Shown here piece by piece: positions 53,146 to 61,933 of a DNA stretch of 64,000 nt (position 1 is the stretch's first letter; every line of letters starts with the position of its first letter). Under the pieces are notes generated by a model. The model made no database searches and was not told the origin of the DNA. It saw only the letters and a program-made list of their open reading frames with translations. The position numbers and the translations under genes are program-made. The stretch covers positions 108,570 through 172,569 of the forward strand of contig JBCCGE010000001.1 in NCBI GenBank assembly GCA_039029455.1. Direction: 5' to 3'. This DNA comes from JBCCGE01 sp039029455 (GTDB lineage Bacteria; Pseudomonadota; Gammaproteobacteria; Arenicellales; Poriferihabitantaceae).

Positions 53146-53564
53146 TATCGTTATTGTTTTTCCGTCAAAAATCACTCAAGCACTGCATTCAAAACGGTGT
53201 CTTGATGCCGGAGAAATATCGGATATCGGGTCACGCGGAGAGGGTGGGATTCGGCGTTAGTGACGTCTTGAAAATTGGTGGGGTGAAGGGTTTTTGATGA
53301 ATATCCGATTTCAGGTTTCAACGAAACTCGCAGAAACGGCAAACACCGGCCCCTGCTATTTTGGTTTCTGACAGCAGCAGAATTTCGCCAGGTTACGCAT
53401 CCGAATTCCGACTGACCAAACAAATGTCAGGACGGAAGCGTTGATCATAAAAATTGATCGGGGGTAAAGTGTCGCGGACAGACTGTTGGGTCTGCCCGCG
53501 AATTAGAGGTCTTTCGCTTTCGGTCTTTGAATCAAACTTTCAGCGACGCCGGAGAGGTGAATGC
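53146..53564. other. Gap between convergent genes, with a hairpin
   Basis: 419 bases without a supported gene. At 53473-53500 CGCGGACAGAC pairs with GTCTGCCCGCG (one mismatch), a stable hairpin without a T-run. It may act as a weak bidirectional terminator or transcript end. Confidence 0.4.
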
Positions 53565-54278
53565 TCAGTTTGGAGCGCAGTTGTCCGGAGAAAATGATCG
53601 AACCGGGCCTAATGGGATTACAGAGATTGCGTTTCGTCCTCCTCCTTTAATACCGGGTTCAGAGCGTCCTCGCATTGTTTCAACGACGACATTGGTGCCC
53701 TCGTTGTACGCAACGACTCGCACAAAATCATCACTTTGTCCAGAACCCGGACAACGATCGACGACAGGCATCAGTACGAAATCGGCCGTTTCTGTAGTCG
53801 TCACGCGGCGCACAACGCGTTTGTTAAATGAACGCTGGGTGATCGTAAACTGATCCCCTGTGACCGCGACATTCCAGTCCAGTCCCTCGTCTCGGGGCTC
53901 TATAATGATTCTCCGAGTCGTTGTTGGTCTGGGTGTTGTAGGCGCCGGCGTTGTAGGCGAGGGTGTGGTGGTCATATACACTTCAGAAGCGTAGGCAGCT
54001 GGTGCGGCCATGGCAATGGCCTTCGCCAGAATACCCTCACGCTCAGTTTCTGAATGAATCGACGCAATACCTATATCATTGAGCAGAGAGTAGTTGAACG
54101 ATTCCACTGTGCCCCCGGTTTCATCGCCACCGGAAGCTGTTGTTGATGCGTGAGCGGGCAACATCACGGATTCAATAGCCGGTTTGCTCCACTGTCCGGG
54201 AACCTGACTCGCACCCGCGACGCCGGTAATACCTAACAGGACCTTACGCCTGTTCTTGTTATTCTGTTCTTTGCTCAT
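53565..54278 (-). CDS. Exported protein G with LPAHA leader
   Basis: 237 residues; GGAG lies 9 bases before the ATG. Leader: K-N-R-R-K-V-L-L-G, a G/A/V stretch, W-S-K-P-A-I-E-S-V-M, then L-P-A-H-A-S-T-T. A central Thr/Pro linker (T-T-T-P-S-P-T-T-P-A-P-T-T-P) leads to a beta-rich domain of about 110 residues with two or three cysteines. The Thr-Pro linker recalls O-glycosylated or wall-spanning linkers. No family recognised. Confidence 0.78.
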   Translation of the reverse strand: MSKEQNNKNRRKVLLGITGVAGASQVPGQWSKPAIESVMLPAHASTTASGGDETGGTVESFNYSLLNDIGIASIHSETEREGILAKAIAMAAPAAYASEVYMTTTPSPTTPAPTTPRPTTTRRIIIEPRDEGLDWNVAVTGDQFTITQRSFNKRVVRRVTTTETADFVLMPVVDRCPGSGQSDDFVRVVAYNEGTNVVVETMRGRSEPGIKGGGRNAISVIPLGPVRSFSPDNCAPN

Positions 54279-54316
54279 TGGGTTTTACTCCGATTCGTCT
54301 AGTTATCTATACGCTA

Positions 54317-54346
54317 AGTATAGTTGAAACAACACCGACCCGACAA
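54317..54346 (-). promoter_or_regulatory. Candidate promoter of LPAHA gene G, with inverted repeat
   Basis: On the minus strand TTGTCG (54346-54341) and TATACT (54322-54317) are 18 bases apart, about 39 bases before the ATG. The inverted repeat CTATAC-N5-GTATAG (54307-54323) overlaps the -10 box and could be an operator. Confidence 0.35.
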
Positions 54347-54527
54347 ATCTCTTGCGCACAACAGAGAAACACATTGAACCCACAAAAAACTGAATTATTG
54401 ACAGACTTTCCGGAGCGCCACTGACAGCCCATCTGCTTATAACTGCGGGTCGTTGGCTTATTTATCGGTTATCGGTATGATGCCTATCCGATAATCAGAA
54501 TACTAAGTTCGCTCTACTGGGGTACTC

Positions 54528-55121
54528 ATGACGCAATTCCTCAACGTGCTGCTGTCTTATTCAAGAAAAGTGGATGCACTCAATCGCGTCATCGGCCTTG
54601 TTGTGATGTACGGTGTTTTCGGTTTGATGGGGATACTGCTCTGGTCTTCGATTTCCAAGATATTTTTTCTGCCATCGATATGGACACTGGAAATGGCCCA
54701 GTTCGCAATGGTGGCCTACTACATGCTGGGCGGTCCTTACTCGCTATTGATGGGTTCCAATGTCCGCATGGACCTGTTTTACGGAAACTGGTCGTTGCGG
54801 CGCAAAGCCGCCGTTGATTCGATCACGGTACTGTTTCTCATTTTCTATCTTGGTGTGGTTCTCTACGGCGCGTTCAGCTCGACGGCCTATTCACTCGGGT
54901 ACTGGGGTGACGATGCACTCTCGTTTTTCGGCGGACTGTTAACGGGGGCAGAGGAGATCGGGCGACTGGAACGCTCGTCAACGGCGTGGCGACCTTATAT
55001 CTGGCCAATCAAGGCGATCATGATTCTGGGTCTGACTCTAATGCTGTTGCAGGCGTTATCTGAGCTGTTCAAGGATCTGGCTCGCTACTGCGGTCACACC
55101 GTTCAGGACGCGCGGGCATGA
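54528..55121 (+). CDS. TRAP transporter small permease (DctQ-like)
   Basis: 197 residues, four membrane helices. It has the DctQ-type N-terminal helix and the pattern W-T-L-E-M-A-Q-F-A-M-V-A-Y-Y-M-L-G-G-P-Y-S-L-L, followed by N-V-R-M-D-L-F-Y. It overlaps the DctM gene by 4 bases. Part of a complete TRAP system. Confidence 0.88.
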   Translation: MTQFLNVLLSYSRKVDALNRVIGLVVMYGVFGLMGILLWSSISKIFFLPSIWTLEMAQFAMVAYYMLGGPYSLLMGSNVRMDLFYGNWSLRRKAAVDSITVLFLIFYLGVVLYGAFSSTAYSLGYWGDDALSFFGGLLTGAEEIGRLERSSTAWRPYIWPIKAIMILGLTLMLLQALSELFKDLARYCGHTVQDARA

Positions 55122-56437
55122 GTCACGAGTTCACCGCAATTTTCATGTTTGCGTCGATGATGCTGATGCTGTTCACCGGACAGCGGGTTTTCGGCGCAAT
55201 CGGGGCTATAGCCGCGATTGCTGCGTTGGCGCTTTGGGGAACCGGTGGTCAGGACATTCCATTTGCTGCGGCAATGAAGTTGATGAAGTGGTATCCGCTA
55301 CTGACATTGCCCATGTTCATCTTTATGGGTTATGTGCTGAGTGAGAGCAAGCTGGCCGATGATCTTTATCGCATGTTCCACGTCTGGTTTGGCAACGTGC
55401 GCGGGGGCCTCGCCATTGGAACCATTGGGTTGATGGTGCTGATCTCCGCAATGAACGGTTTATCGGTGGCCGGGATGGCGATCGGTGCGACTATTGCATT
55501 GCCCGAACTTCTGCGTCGCGGTTACGACAAGATCATGGTCACCGGTGTGATTCAGGCCGGCTCCAGCCTCGGTATCCTTGTGCCGCCATCTGTAGTGCTG
55601 GTTCTCTATGCAATGATCGCTCGTCAGCCGGTGGGCCAGCTGTGGCTCGCTGGCGTCCTGCCGGGACTCATGATGGCACTGCTTTTTGTCATCTATATCG
55701 CGGTCAGGTGCCGACTCAATCCGAGTCTCGGTCCGATTGCGGATGATCTCGATCAGGTTTCCCGCGCCGAAAAGATTCGCTTGCTGGGCGCCGGACTGTT
55801 GCCGTTGATGATCTTCGCCGCGATGATGGTGCCCTTCGTTAACGGATGGACTTCGCTGGTAGAAAGCTCGGCGATCGGGGCCATCGCGGCGCTGTTGGCC
55901 TCAATCGTGAAGCGACGGATGACGTTCAGAATATTTCATCAGTGCACAAAAAAAACACTGGGCATCTCGTGCATGTTTATGTGGATCATTCTGGCGGCCC
56001 TTGGGTTTGGCGCTGTTTTTGACGGGCTGGGGGCAGTCAAAGCTATAGAAAGTCTGTTTACTGAACAGTTGGGGCTGTCACCCTGGGTGATTTTGATTCT
56101 GATGCAGCTCAGCTTTATTTTGATGGGCACCTTCCTGGACGATACCGCAATGCTCGTCATCGTCGCGCCCCTTTATGTGCCGCTCGTCGGGTCACTGGGG
56201 TTCGACTTAATATGGTACGGCGTGTTGTACACGATCACCACCCAGATTGCCTATATGACTCCGCCGTTTGGATACAATCTGTTTTTAATGAAGGCGATGG
56301 CGCCGCCGGAAATTGCGCTAACGGATATCTATCGATCCATCATTCCGTTCGTTGGCGTCATGGTTATCGCGCTCGCAATTATTATGGTTTTCCCTCAGAT
56401 CGCGCTGTGGTTACCGGAATACGTTTACGGTAAGTAG
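55118..56437 (+). CDS. TRAP transporter large permease (DctM-like)
   Basis: 439 residues, about twelve helices. F-T-G-Q-R-V-F-G-A-I near the start, the G-x-S-L-G-I-L-V-P-P-S segment, and M-G-T-F-L-D-D-T-A-M. This is the sodium-dependent transport subunit. Genes run Q, M, P, less usual than P, Q, M. Confidence 0.92.
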   Translation: MSHEFTAIFMFASMMLMLFTGQRVFGAIGAIAAIAALALWGTGGQDIPFAAAMKLMKWYPLLTLPMFIFMGYVLSESKLADDLYRMFHVWFGNVRGGLAIGTIGLMVLISAMNGLSVAGMAIGATIALPELLRRGYDKIMVTGVIQAGSSLGILVPPSVVLVLYAMIARQPVGQLWLAGVLPGLMMALLFVIYIAVRCRLNPSLGPIADDLDQVSRAEKIRLLGAGLLPLMIFAAMMVPFVNGWTSLVESSAIGAIAALLASIVKRRMTFRIFHQCTKKTLGISCMFMWIILAALGFGAVFDGLGAVKAIESLFTEQLGLSPWVILILMQLSFILMGTFLDDTAMLVIVAPLYVPLVGSLGFDLIWYGVLYTITTQIAYMTPPFGYNLFLMKAMAPPEIALTDIYRSIIPFVGVMVIALAIIMVFPQIALWLPEYVYGK

Positions 56438-56488
56438 CGTCAAATCACAATGCGATATTCGTTATCAAGCTTACTACAGGAGAATAAT

Positions 56489-57532
56489 ATGAACTCAAGA
56501 CGAAACTTTCTGAAAACAGCCGCGGCCGGCGCAGGGGCCGCCGCCGTTGCGCCGATGTCTGCACCGGTTTTTGCAGACGCCGAGATCAAGTGGCGCATGC
56601 AAACCTATGCCGGATCGGCACTGGCCGCGCATGTCATCGATCCCGCTATTCAGATGTTCAACAAGATCGCCGGCAACAGAATGCAGATTGAGCTGTTTTA
56701 TGCCGATCAGCTGGTACCGACCGGAGAGCTCTTTCGCGCCATGCAGAAAGGCACCATAGACGCGGTCCAGTCCGATGATGATTCGATGGCATCGCCGACT
56801 GAGGTCACGGTATTCGGCGGTTACTTCCCGTTCGCCTCGCGCTACTCCCTCGACGTTCCGGTGCTGTTTAATCAATACGGACTGGGTGAAATCTGGGATC
56901 AGGAGTATTCAGCGGTTGGCGTTAAACACATTTCAGCCGGAGCCTGGGATCCCTGTCATTTTGCTACCAAAGACCCGATTAATTCCCTTGCGGATATGAA
57001 AGGCAAGCGTGTCTTCACCTTCCCGACCGCCGGTCGATTCCTCAGTCAGTTTGGCGTGGTTCCGGTTACGTTGCCCTGGGAAGACATCGAGGTTGCGGTG
57101 CAGACCGGCGAGCTGGACGGAGTGGCATGGTCCGGCATAACAGAGGACTACACCGTCGGCTGGGCCGATGTCACCGACTATTTTCTGACCAACAACATTT
57201 CAGGCGCCTGGGCGGGATCTTTCTTCGCCAACATGGATCGCTGGAATGAGTTGCCGGAAGATTTGCAAACCCTGTTCAGGGTCTGTTGCGATCAATCGCA
57301 CTACTACCGTCAATGGTGGTATTGGGGTGGTGAGGCCAGCCTTCGTGTTAACGGTACCAAAATGAAGCTAACCACAATTCCGGATGATGAGTGGGCACAG
57401 GTCGAAGAGGCGGCGGTGAAGTTCTGGGATGAGATTGCTTCAGAAAGTGAAACCAAAGCCAAAGTGGTGGACATATTCCGCCAGTACAATGCGGACATGC
57501 AAAAAGCCGGACGTCCTTATCGTTACGGTTAA
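56489..57532 (+). CDS. TRAP transporter substrate-binding protein (DctP-like)
   Basis: 347 residues from ATG 56489, with a clear AGGAG before it; a frame opening at 56450 is less likely. Tat signal N-S-R-R-N-F-L-K-T-A-A-A-G-A-G. The mature protein has the TRAP binding fold (G-K-R-V-F-T-F-P-T-A-G-R, then L-P-W-E-D-I, then G-E-L-D-G-V-A-W-S-G), probably of the group that binds carboxylates or compatible solutes. Followed by a strong terminator. Confidence 0.9.
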   Translation: MNSRRNFLKTAAAGAGAAAVAPMSAPVFADAEIKWRMQTYAGSALAAHVIDPAIQMFNKIAGNRMQIELFYADQLVPTGELFRAMQKGTIDAVQSDDDSMASPTEVTVFGGYFPFASRYSLDVPVLFNQYGLGEIWDQEYSAVGVKHISAGAWDPCHFATKDPINSLADMKGKRVFTFPTAGRFLSQFGVVPVTLPWEDIEVAVQTGELDGVAWSGITEDYTVGWADVTDYFLTNNISGAWAGSFFANMDRWNELPEDLQTLFRVCCDQSHYYRQWWYWGGEASLRVNGTKMKLTTIPDDEWAQVEEAAVKFWDEIASESETKAKVVDIFRQYNADMQKAGRPYRYG

Positions 57533-57575
57533 CCCGCGGGTTAAACATGTTATGACGTATTAATCGGCACTAAAC

Positions 57576-57608
57576 GGGCCGGAGTCTGACACTCCGGCCC
57601 ATTTTTTT
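57576..57608 (+). terminator. Strong terminator after the TRAP operon
   Basis: Perfect 10-base stem GGGCCGGAGT / ACTCCGGCCC with a 5-base loop followed by ATTTTTTT. It separates the TRAP genes from the ligase gene 10 bases downstream, so the ligase must depend on read-through or its own promoter within this region. Confidence 0.92.
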
Positions 57609-57618
57609 GGATGCAGCG

Positions 57619-58968
57619 ATGAATCTAGACACACTTAAAACCCAAATCTCTGACCAGGTAATCGACACGGTTCTGGTCTGTATGGTGGATATGCAGGGTC
57701 GCCTGATGGGCAAGCGTTTCCACGCGGAGGCGTTTCTCGAAATTGCCGAATCCGAAACCCACTGCTGTAATTACCTGCTGGCCACCGATATCGAAATGGC
57801 CACTCCCGACGGCTATGCGTCAACCAGCTGGCAGGGCGGATACGGCGACTACATAATGAAACCGGACCTCTCGACGCTGCGGCCGGCGCCCTGGCTTGAG
57901 GGAACGGCTATTGTGCTCTGTGACATCATCGATCACCACACCCACGAGCCGGTCCCGCATTCGCCGCGCGAAATGCTGAAGCGACAGGTGAAACGTGCCG
58001 AGGGCCTTGGGTTTTCACCGATAATGGCAACGGAGCTTGAATTCTTCCTGTTTCAGGGTACGCACAATGAAATCGCTCAAAATGGATACGCGCTAAAACC
58101 GATTTCGAACTATAACGAGGACTATCATATCTTCCAGACATCCAAGGAAGAGTTTGTCATGCGTCCTGTTCGCAATCATCTGCGGGCCATGAACATTCCG
58201 GTCGAGGGCACAAAGGGTGAGGCTGAAGCCGGCCAGGAAGAGCTCAACATCAAGTATGCGGAAGCATTGCTGACCGCGGATCATCATACTCTGGCCAAAC
58301 ACGCGGTGAAGGAAATTGCTCACCAGCAGGGCGTTGCGGCAAGCTTTCTGCCCAAGTGGCATAAGGATCGGGTCGGCAGCGCCAGCCATGTGCACCAATC
58401 CCTGTGGAGCGGTGAATCAAACGCATTTTTTGATAGCGGGCGTCCGCACGGCAAGTCGACGGTGATGGATCAGTACATGGCAGGGCTGATCAAATACGCC
58501 AGTGAGATAACGTATTTTCTGGCACCGTATATCAACAGCTACAAGCGATTTGCCAAAGGCACTTTCGCACCTACACAGATTTTATGGTCGGTGGACAATC
58601 GGACCGCGGCATTCAGACTGTGCGGTGAGGACACCAATGCGGTTCGCGTCGAGTGTCGTATTCCCGGATCCGATATGAACCCCTATCTCGGGCTCGCAGC
58701 CATGCTGGCAGCGGGGTTGAGTGGTATTGAGGAAACGTTGTCACTGGATGACGCCTATTCGGGAGATGCGTACGAAAGTTCAGAAGGACAACATATTCCT
58801 GACACCCTGGTTAAATCCCGGGAAGCCATGTTGGGTTCTTCCATGTTGAAGCAGGCGCTCGGAGAATACGTTATCACCCACTACGCGCGTGCGGCGGAGT
58901 GGGAGATTGAGGAATTCAATCAGGTGGTGACGGACTACGAAATCTCCCGGGGTTTCGAGCGCGCTTAG
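57619..58968 (+). CDS. Glutamine-synthetase-family ligase
   Basis: 449 residues from ATG 57619 (a TTG at 57607 lies upstream). The beta-grasp start has M-V-D-M-Q-G-R-L-M-G-K-R; the catalytic domain shows E-L-E-F-F-L, G-E-A-E-A-G-Q-E-E-L-N and H-V-H-Q-S-L-W, then F-R-L-C-G and R-V-E-C-R. This is the gamma-glutamyl-amine ligase branch (PuuA/GlnA3/GMAS-like) rather than housekeeping GlnA. It may glutamylate an amine imported by the TRAP system (inference). Confidence 0.87.
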   Translation: MNLDTLKTQISDQVIDTVLVCMVDMQGRLMGKRFHAEAFLEIAESETHCCNYLLATDIEMATPDGYASTSWQGGYGDYIMKPDLSTLRPAPWLEGTAIVLCDIIDHHTHEPVPHSPREMLKRQVKRAEGLGFSPIMATELEFFLFQGTHNEIAQNGYALKPISNYNEDYHIFQTSKEEFVMRPVRNHLRAMNIPVEGTKGEAEAGQEELNIKYAEALLTADHHTLAKHAVKEIAHQQGVAASFLPKWHKDRVGSASHVHQSLWSGESNAFFDSGRPHGKSTVMDQYMAGLIKYASEITYFLAPYINSYKRFAKGTFAPTQILWSVDNRTAAFRLCGEDTNAVRVECRIPGSDMNPYLGLAAMLAAGLSGIEETLSLDDAYSGDAYESSEGQHIPDTLVKSREAMLGSSMLKQALGEYVITHYARAAEWEIEEFNQVVTDYEISRGFERA

Positions 58969-59115
58969 TTCCGTCAGTCAGATATCCGCATAGCGTTGAA
59001 GCGTGATTGTCGGGCGTTCTGTTGAATTCATGGATCAATGGATTCGTGTTTTTCCGGCTCCAATATGGGACTACACTACGCCACCCATTGGTATCAACTT
59101 ACAGCATAAGACACC

Positions 59116-61560
59116 ATGCAATCACACTCACGCGTCGTTGTAATCGGCGGCGGATGCGTTGGCGCAAACATTGTTTACAGCCTGGCACAACGCGGATGGA
59201 CGGATGTTTGCCTGCTTGAACGCACTGAATTGACGGCAGGCTCAACATGGCACGCTGCGGGTTTAGTTCCGGTCTATTCGTTCTCTTATCGCTTCGGCCG
59301 ATTGATCCAGAAGACGATCGACGTCTATGAAGAACTGCAGGCGAGTTTTGGATACGACATTGGCTGGCACAAGTGCGGTCAACTGCGCATCGCCGAGTCT
59401 GCTGATCGCATGGACGAATACCTGAACTATGCCTCGATTGCTGAAACGCAGGGTGTGCGTGCCGAAATTCTGAGCCCGCAGCAGACCGTTGATCTGTGGC
59501 CGCTGATGAAACGCAGTCCAAACCTGCTGGGCGCGGTCTACAATCCGGATGACGGTCATATTGCGCCCGCCGACATCACCCAGGCTCTGGCCAAAGCGGC
59601 GCGACAGCTTGGCGTCTCGGTCTATCAAAACACTCAGGTCAACGCGATTGAAGCGAAGCCGTCAGGGGAGTGGACAGTCCGCACCAGCAACGGCGATATC
59701 GACTGTGAACACGTGGTTACTGCAACGGGAAACTATGCACAGCAGACTGCCGGAATGCTCGGCCTTGAGTTGCCCTGTTTTCCCGTGCTCCATCAGTACT
59801 GGATTACGGAATCGGTGCCAGCCCTGCAGGATCGGAAGGCAAACGGTCTGCCGGAAATGCCGGTGCTGCGCAATGAAGCGATAAACGGTTACGTTCGGGA
59901 GGAGCGTGACGGCTTGATGTTCGGTCCCTATGAGCGCCCGGATAAATTGGAACACTTTGCACGTAACGGCGTGCCGAATGGTTTTGGTGCGGATCTGCTG
60001 CCGGAGAAAATGGAGGCGGTGGAAGCGAATTGGGAGGCGGCGCTTGAGTTGGTCCCGGCGCTCGGAGAGGTCGGATTGCAGGCCAACGTGCGTGGACCGA
60101 TCTGTGTCTCTCCGGACAATCTTCCTCTGGTTGGACCGGCCTGGGGTAAAAAAAATCTCTGGCTGGCGGAGGGGTTTTCCGGTGGATTACTGATGGGGGG
60201 TGGACTGGGTGCGGAACTGGCGAACTGGATTGTGGATGGCGAGCCGCACATCGATTTGAATGAAGTCGATCCCCGCCGATTCGGGGACTATGCAAACAAA
60301 AACTTTACCGGGCTGAAGAACAAGGAAATTTTCGGACACAATTTTGGTGTTCACTATCCCGGATACGAGTGGACTGCGGCGCGTCCGGCAAAAACCATGC
60401 CGTGCTATGACCGCCTGACCGCGGCGGGAGCGGTCTGGGGCGCAGTCTACGGTTGGGAAATTCCATTGTGGTTCGCACCGAAAGGCGTCGAGCCGAAGGA
60501 TGTCTGGAGTTATCGAACGTTCAATTGCATGCCCCATATCGGCAGCGAATGCCGGGCGGTTCGTGAGCGAGCGGGACTGATAGAAATGACGCCGATGGCA
60601 AAATTTGAAGTCCGGGGAAACGGAGCAGAGGACTGGCTGAACCGGATACTGGCCAATCGTATGCCGCGCAGAATCGGCGGAATCGTGCTTGCGCATTTAC
60701 TGACGGCAAAAGGTTGTGTGCGCTGCGAATTCACAGTGACGCGTCTCGGCGACAACCAGTTCATGTTGGTTGCCACACCACGGGGTGAGCGACATGATTT
60801 TGATGTGCTGCAAAAAGCGTTGCCCACTGACGGATCGGTGCAGCTCAGCAACATCACCCTCGAGCGCGGAGGACTGACAATTGTTGGACCCAGTGCGCGG
60901 GACATTCTGGAAAATCTGGTTGACGGCGACCTTTCCAATGACGCATTTCCATGGATGACGTCGCAAACCCTGACGGTTGGGCTTGCATCGGATGTCCGGA
61001 TGATGCGAGTGAATTATCAGGGCGAGTTGGGCTGGGAGCTTTATCATCCTATTGCCTACAACCTGCATCTGTACGAAGAAATCACAGCGGCCGGTCGGGC
61101 GCACGGTCTTTCGTTGTGCGGGTATCGCGCTATCGAATCGTTGCGCCTTGAAAAATCCTATCGAGCCATGTACCGCGACCTTGATCTTGAGCACACCGCG
61201 CTCGAAGCCGGTCTCGATCGATTTATAAAATGGGATAAAGAGGATTTTCAGGGCAAGACGGCGTTATTGTTCCAGCGTGAAACGGGGCTTGAGAAAAAAC
61301 TGGTGACTCTGCAGGTTGATACTGTGGACGCCGATGCCTGGATGAATGAAGCGGTGTACTGCGACGATAATCTGGTGGGACGAATAACTTCAGGGGCAAC
61401 CTCCCATCATGTGGGTCAGTGTCTGTCCATGGCCTTCATAAAGTCTGAGTTTGCGAACCCGGGAACAGAGCTCAGCGTTCAGGTTCTGGAAAATCGGCTG
61501 CCGGCAAAAGTCCTTTCGGATTCGCCCTACGATCCGGACAACACGCGGCTGCGAATGTAA
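59116..61560 (+). CDS. Dimethylglycine/sarcosine dehydrogenase-like flavoprotein with GcvT domain
   Basis: 814 residues. N-terminal DAO domain: V-V-V-I-G-G-G-C-V-G-A-N for FAD, and S-T-W-H-A-A-G-L, in which the histidine matches the covalent flavin site of mammalian dimethylglycine dehydrogenase (family knowledge). C-terminal GcvT-like folate domain from about residue 430 (A-G-L-I-E-M-T-P-M-A-K-F; G-E-L-G-W-E-L-Y). It oxidatively demethylates an N-methyl amino acid and passes the C1 unit to tetrahydrofolate. Confidence 0.9.
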   Translation: MQSHSRVVVIGGGCVGANIVYSLAQRGWTDVCLLERTELTAGSTWHAAGLVPVYSFSYRFGRLIQKTIDVYEELQASFGYDIGWHKCGQLRIAESADRMDEYLNYASIAETQGVRAEILSPQQTVDLWPLMKRSPNLLGAVYNPDDGHIAPADITQALAKAARQLGVSVYQNTQVNAIEAKPSGEWTVRTSNGDIDCEHVVTATGNYAQQTAGMLGLELPCFPVLHQYWITESVPALQDRKANGLPEMPVLRNEAINGYVREERDGLMFGPYERPDKLEHFARNGVPNGFGADLLPEKMEAVEANWEAALELVPALGEVGLQANVRGPICVSPDNLPLVGPAWGKKNLWLAEGFSGGLLMGGGLGAELANWIVDGEPHIDLNEVDPRRFGDYANKNFTGLKNKEIFGHNFGVHYPGYEWTAARPAKTMPCYDRLTAAGAVWGAVYGWEIPLWFAPKGVEPKDVWSYRTFNCMPHIGSECRAVRERAGLIEMTPMAKFEVRGNGAEDWLNRILANRMPRRIGGIVLAHLLTAKGCVRCEFTVTRLGDNQFMLVATPRGERHDFDVLQKALPTDGSVQLSNITLERGGLTIVGPSARDILENLVDGDLSNDAFPWMTSQTLTVGLASDVRMMRVNYQGELGWELYHPIAYNLHLYEEITAAGRAHGLSLCGYRAIESLRLEKSYRAMYRDLDLEHTALEAGLDRFIKWDKEDFQGKTALLFQRETGLEKKLVTLQVDTVDADAWMNEAVYCDDNLVGRITSGATSHHVGQCLSMAFIKSEFANPGTELSVQVLENRLPAKVLSDSPYDPDNTRLRM

Positions 61561-61594
61561 ACGAATTTGAAGGTTGGCTTTCTGGCGCCGAGAG

Positions 61595-61860
61595 CTAGAC
61601 GTAATACAGCAGATAGACGGTATGCAGAGCAACTGCACTACCCAACATACTTGCAATGAGCGTGAGTGCGCAGAGTCTGTCAGCTGAGGTTTGCGCAAAC
61701 TTTGGCAAACCTATCGCCAGAGCCAACAATAGTACGGTCAGATAGGAAATGAAATATCGTCCATGAATACATACCGGAACCACTTCGTTTACTGTTTTTG
61801 CTCTTAGGTTGTCACCAAACACAATTGTTGTATCCTTTATGAAGTAAACTTCTTTTTCGA
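61595..61860 (-). pseudogene. Remnant of a DUF2142-like membrane protein
   Basis: About 88 residues up to a stop at 61595, resembling the C-terminal end of DUF2142 polytopic membrane proteins: G-R-Y-F-I-S-Y-L-T followed by hydrophobic helices L-L-L-A-L-A-I-G-L and I-A-S-M-L-G-S-A-V-A-L. The rest of the gene would have to lie where the Tm-1 gene now starts, so it is a truncated relic. Boundaries approximate. Confidence 0.45.
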
Positions 61861-61933
61861 TTGAGATAGGTGCGCTTGTCGATCCGCAGGTTGAGGCGCG
61901 CACAGTTCTCCAAAACAGCTCACGGTAAATATA

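Noticed and set aside
15662..54278. L-P-A-H-A as a sortase LPxTG signal
   Set aside because: It is N-terminal, lacks the C-terminal hydrophobic anchor and basic tail, and no sortase gene is in the window.
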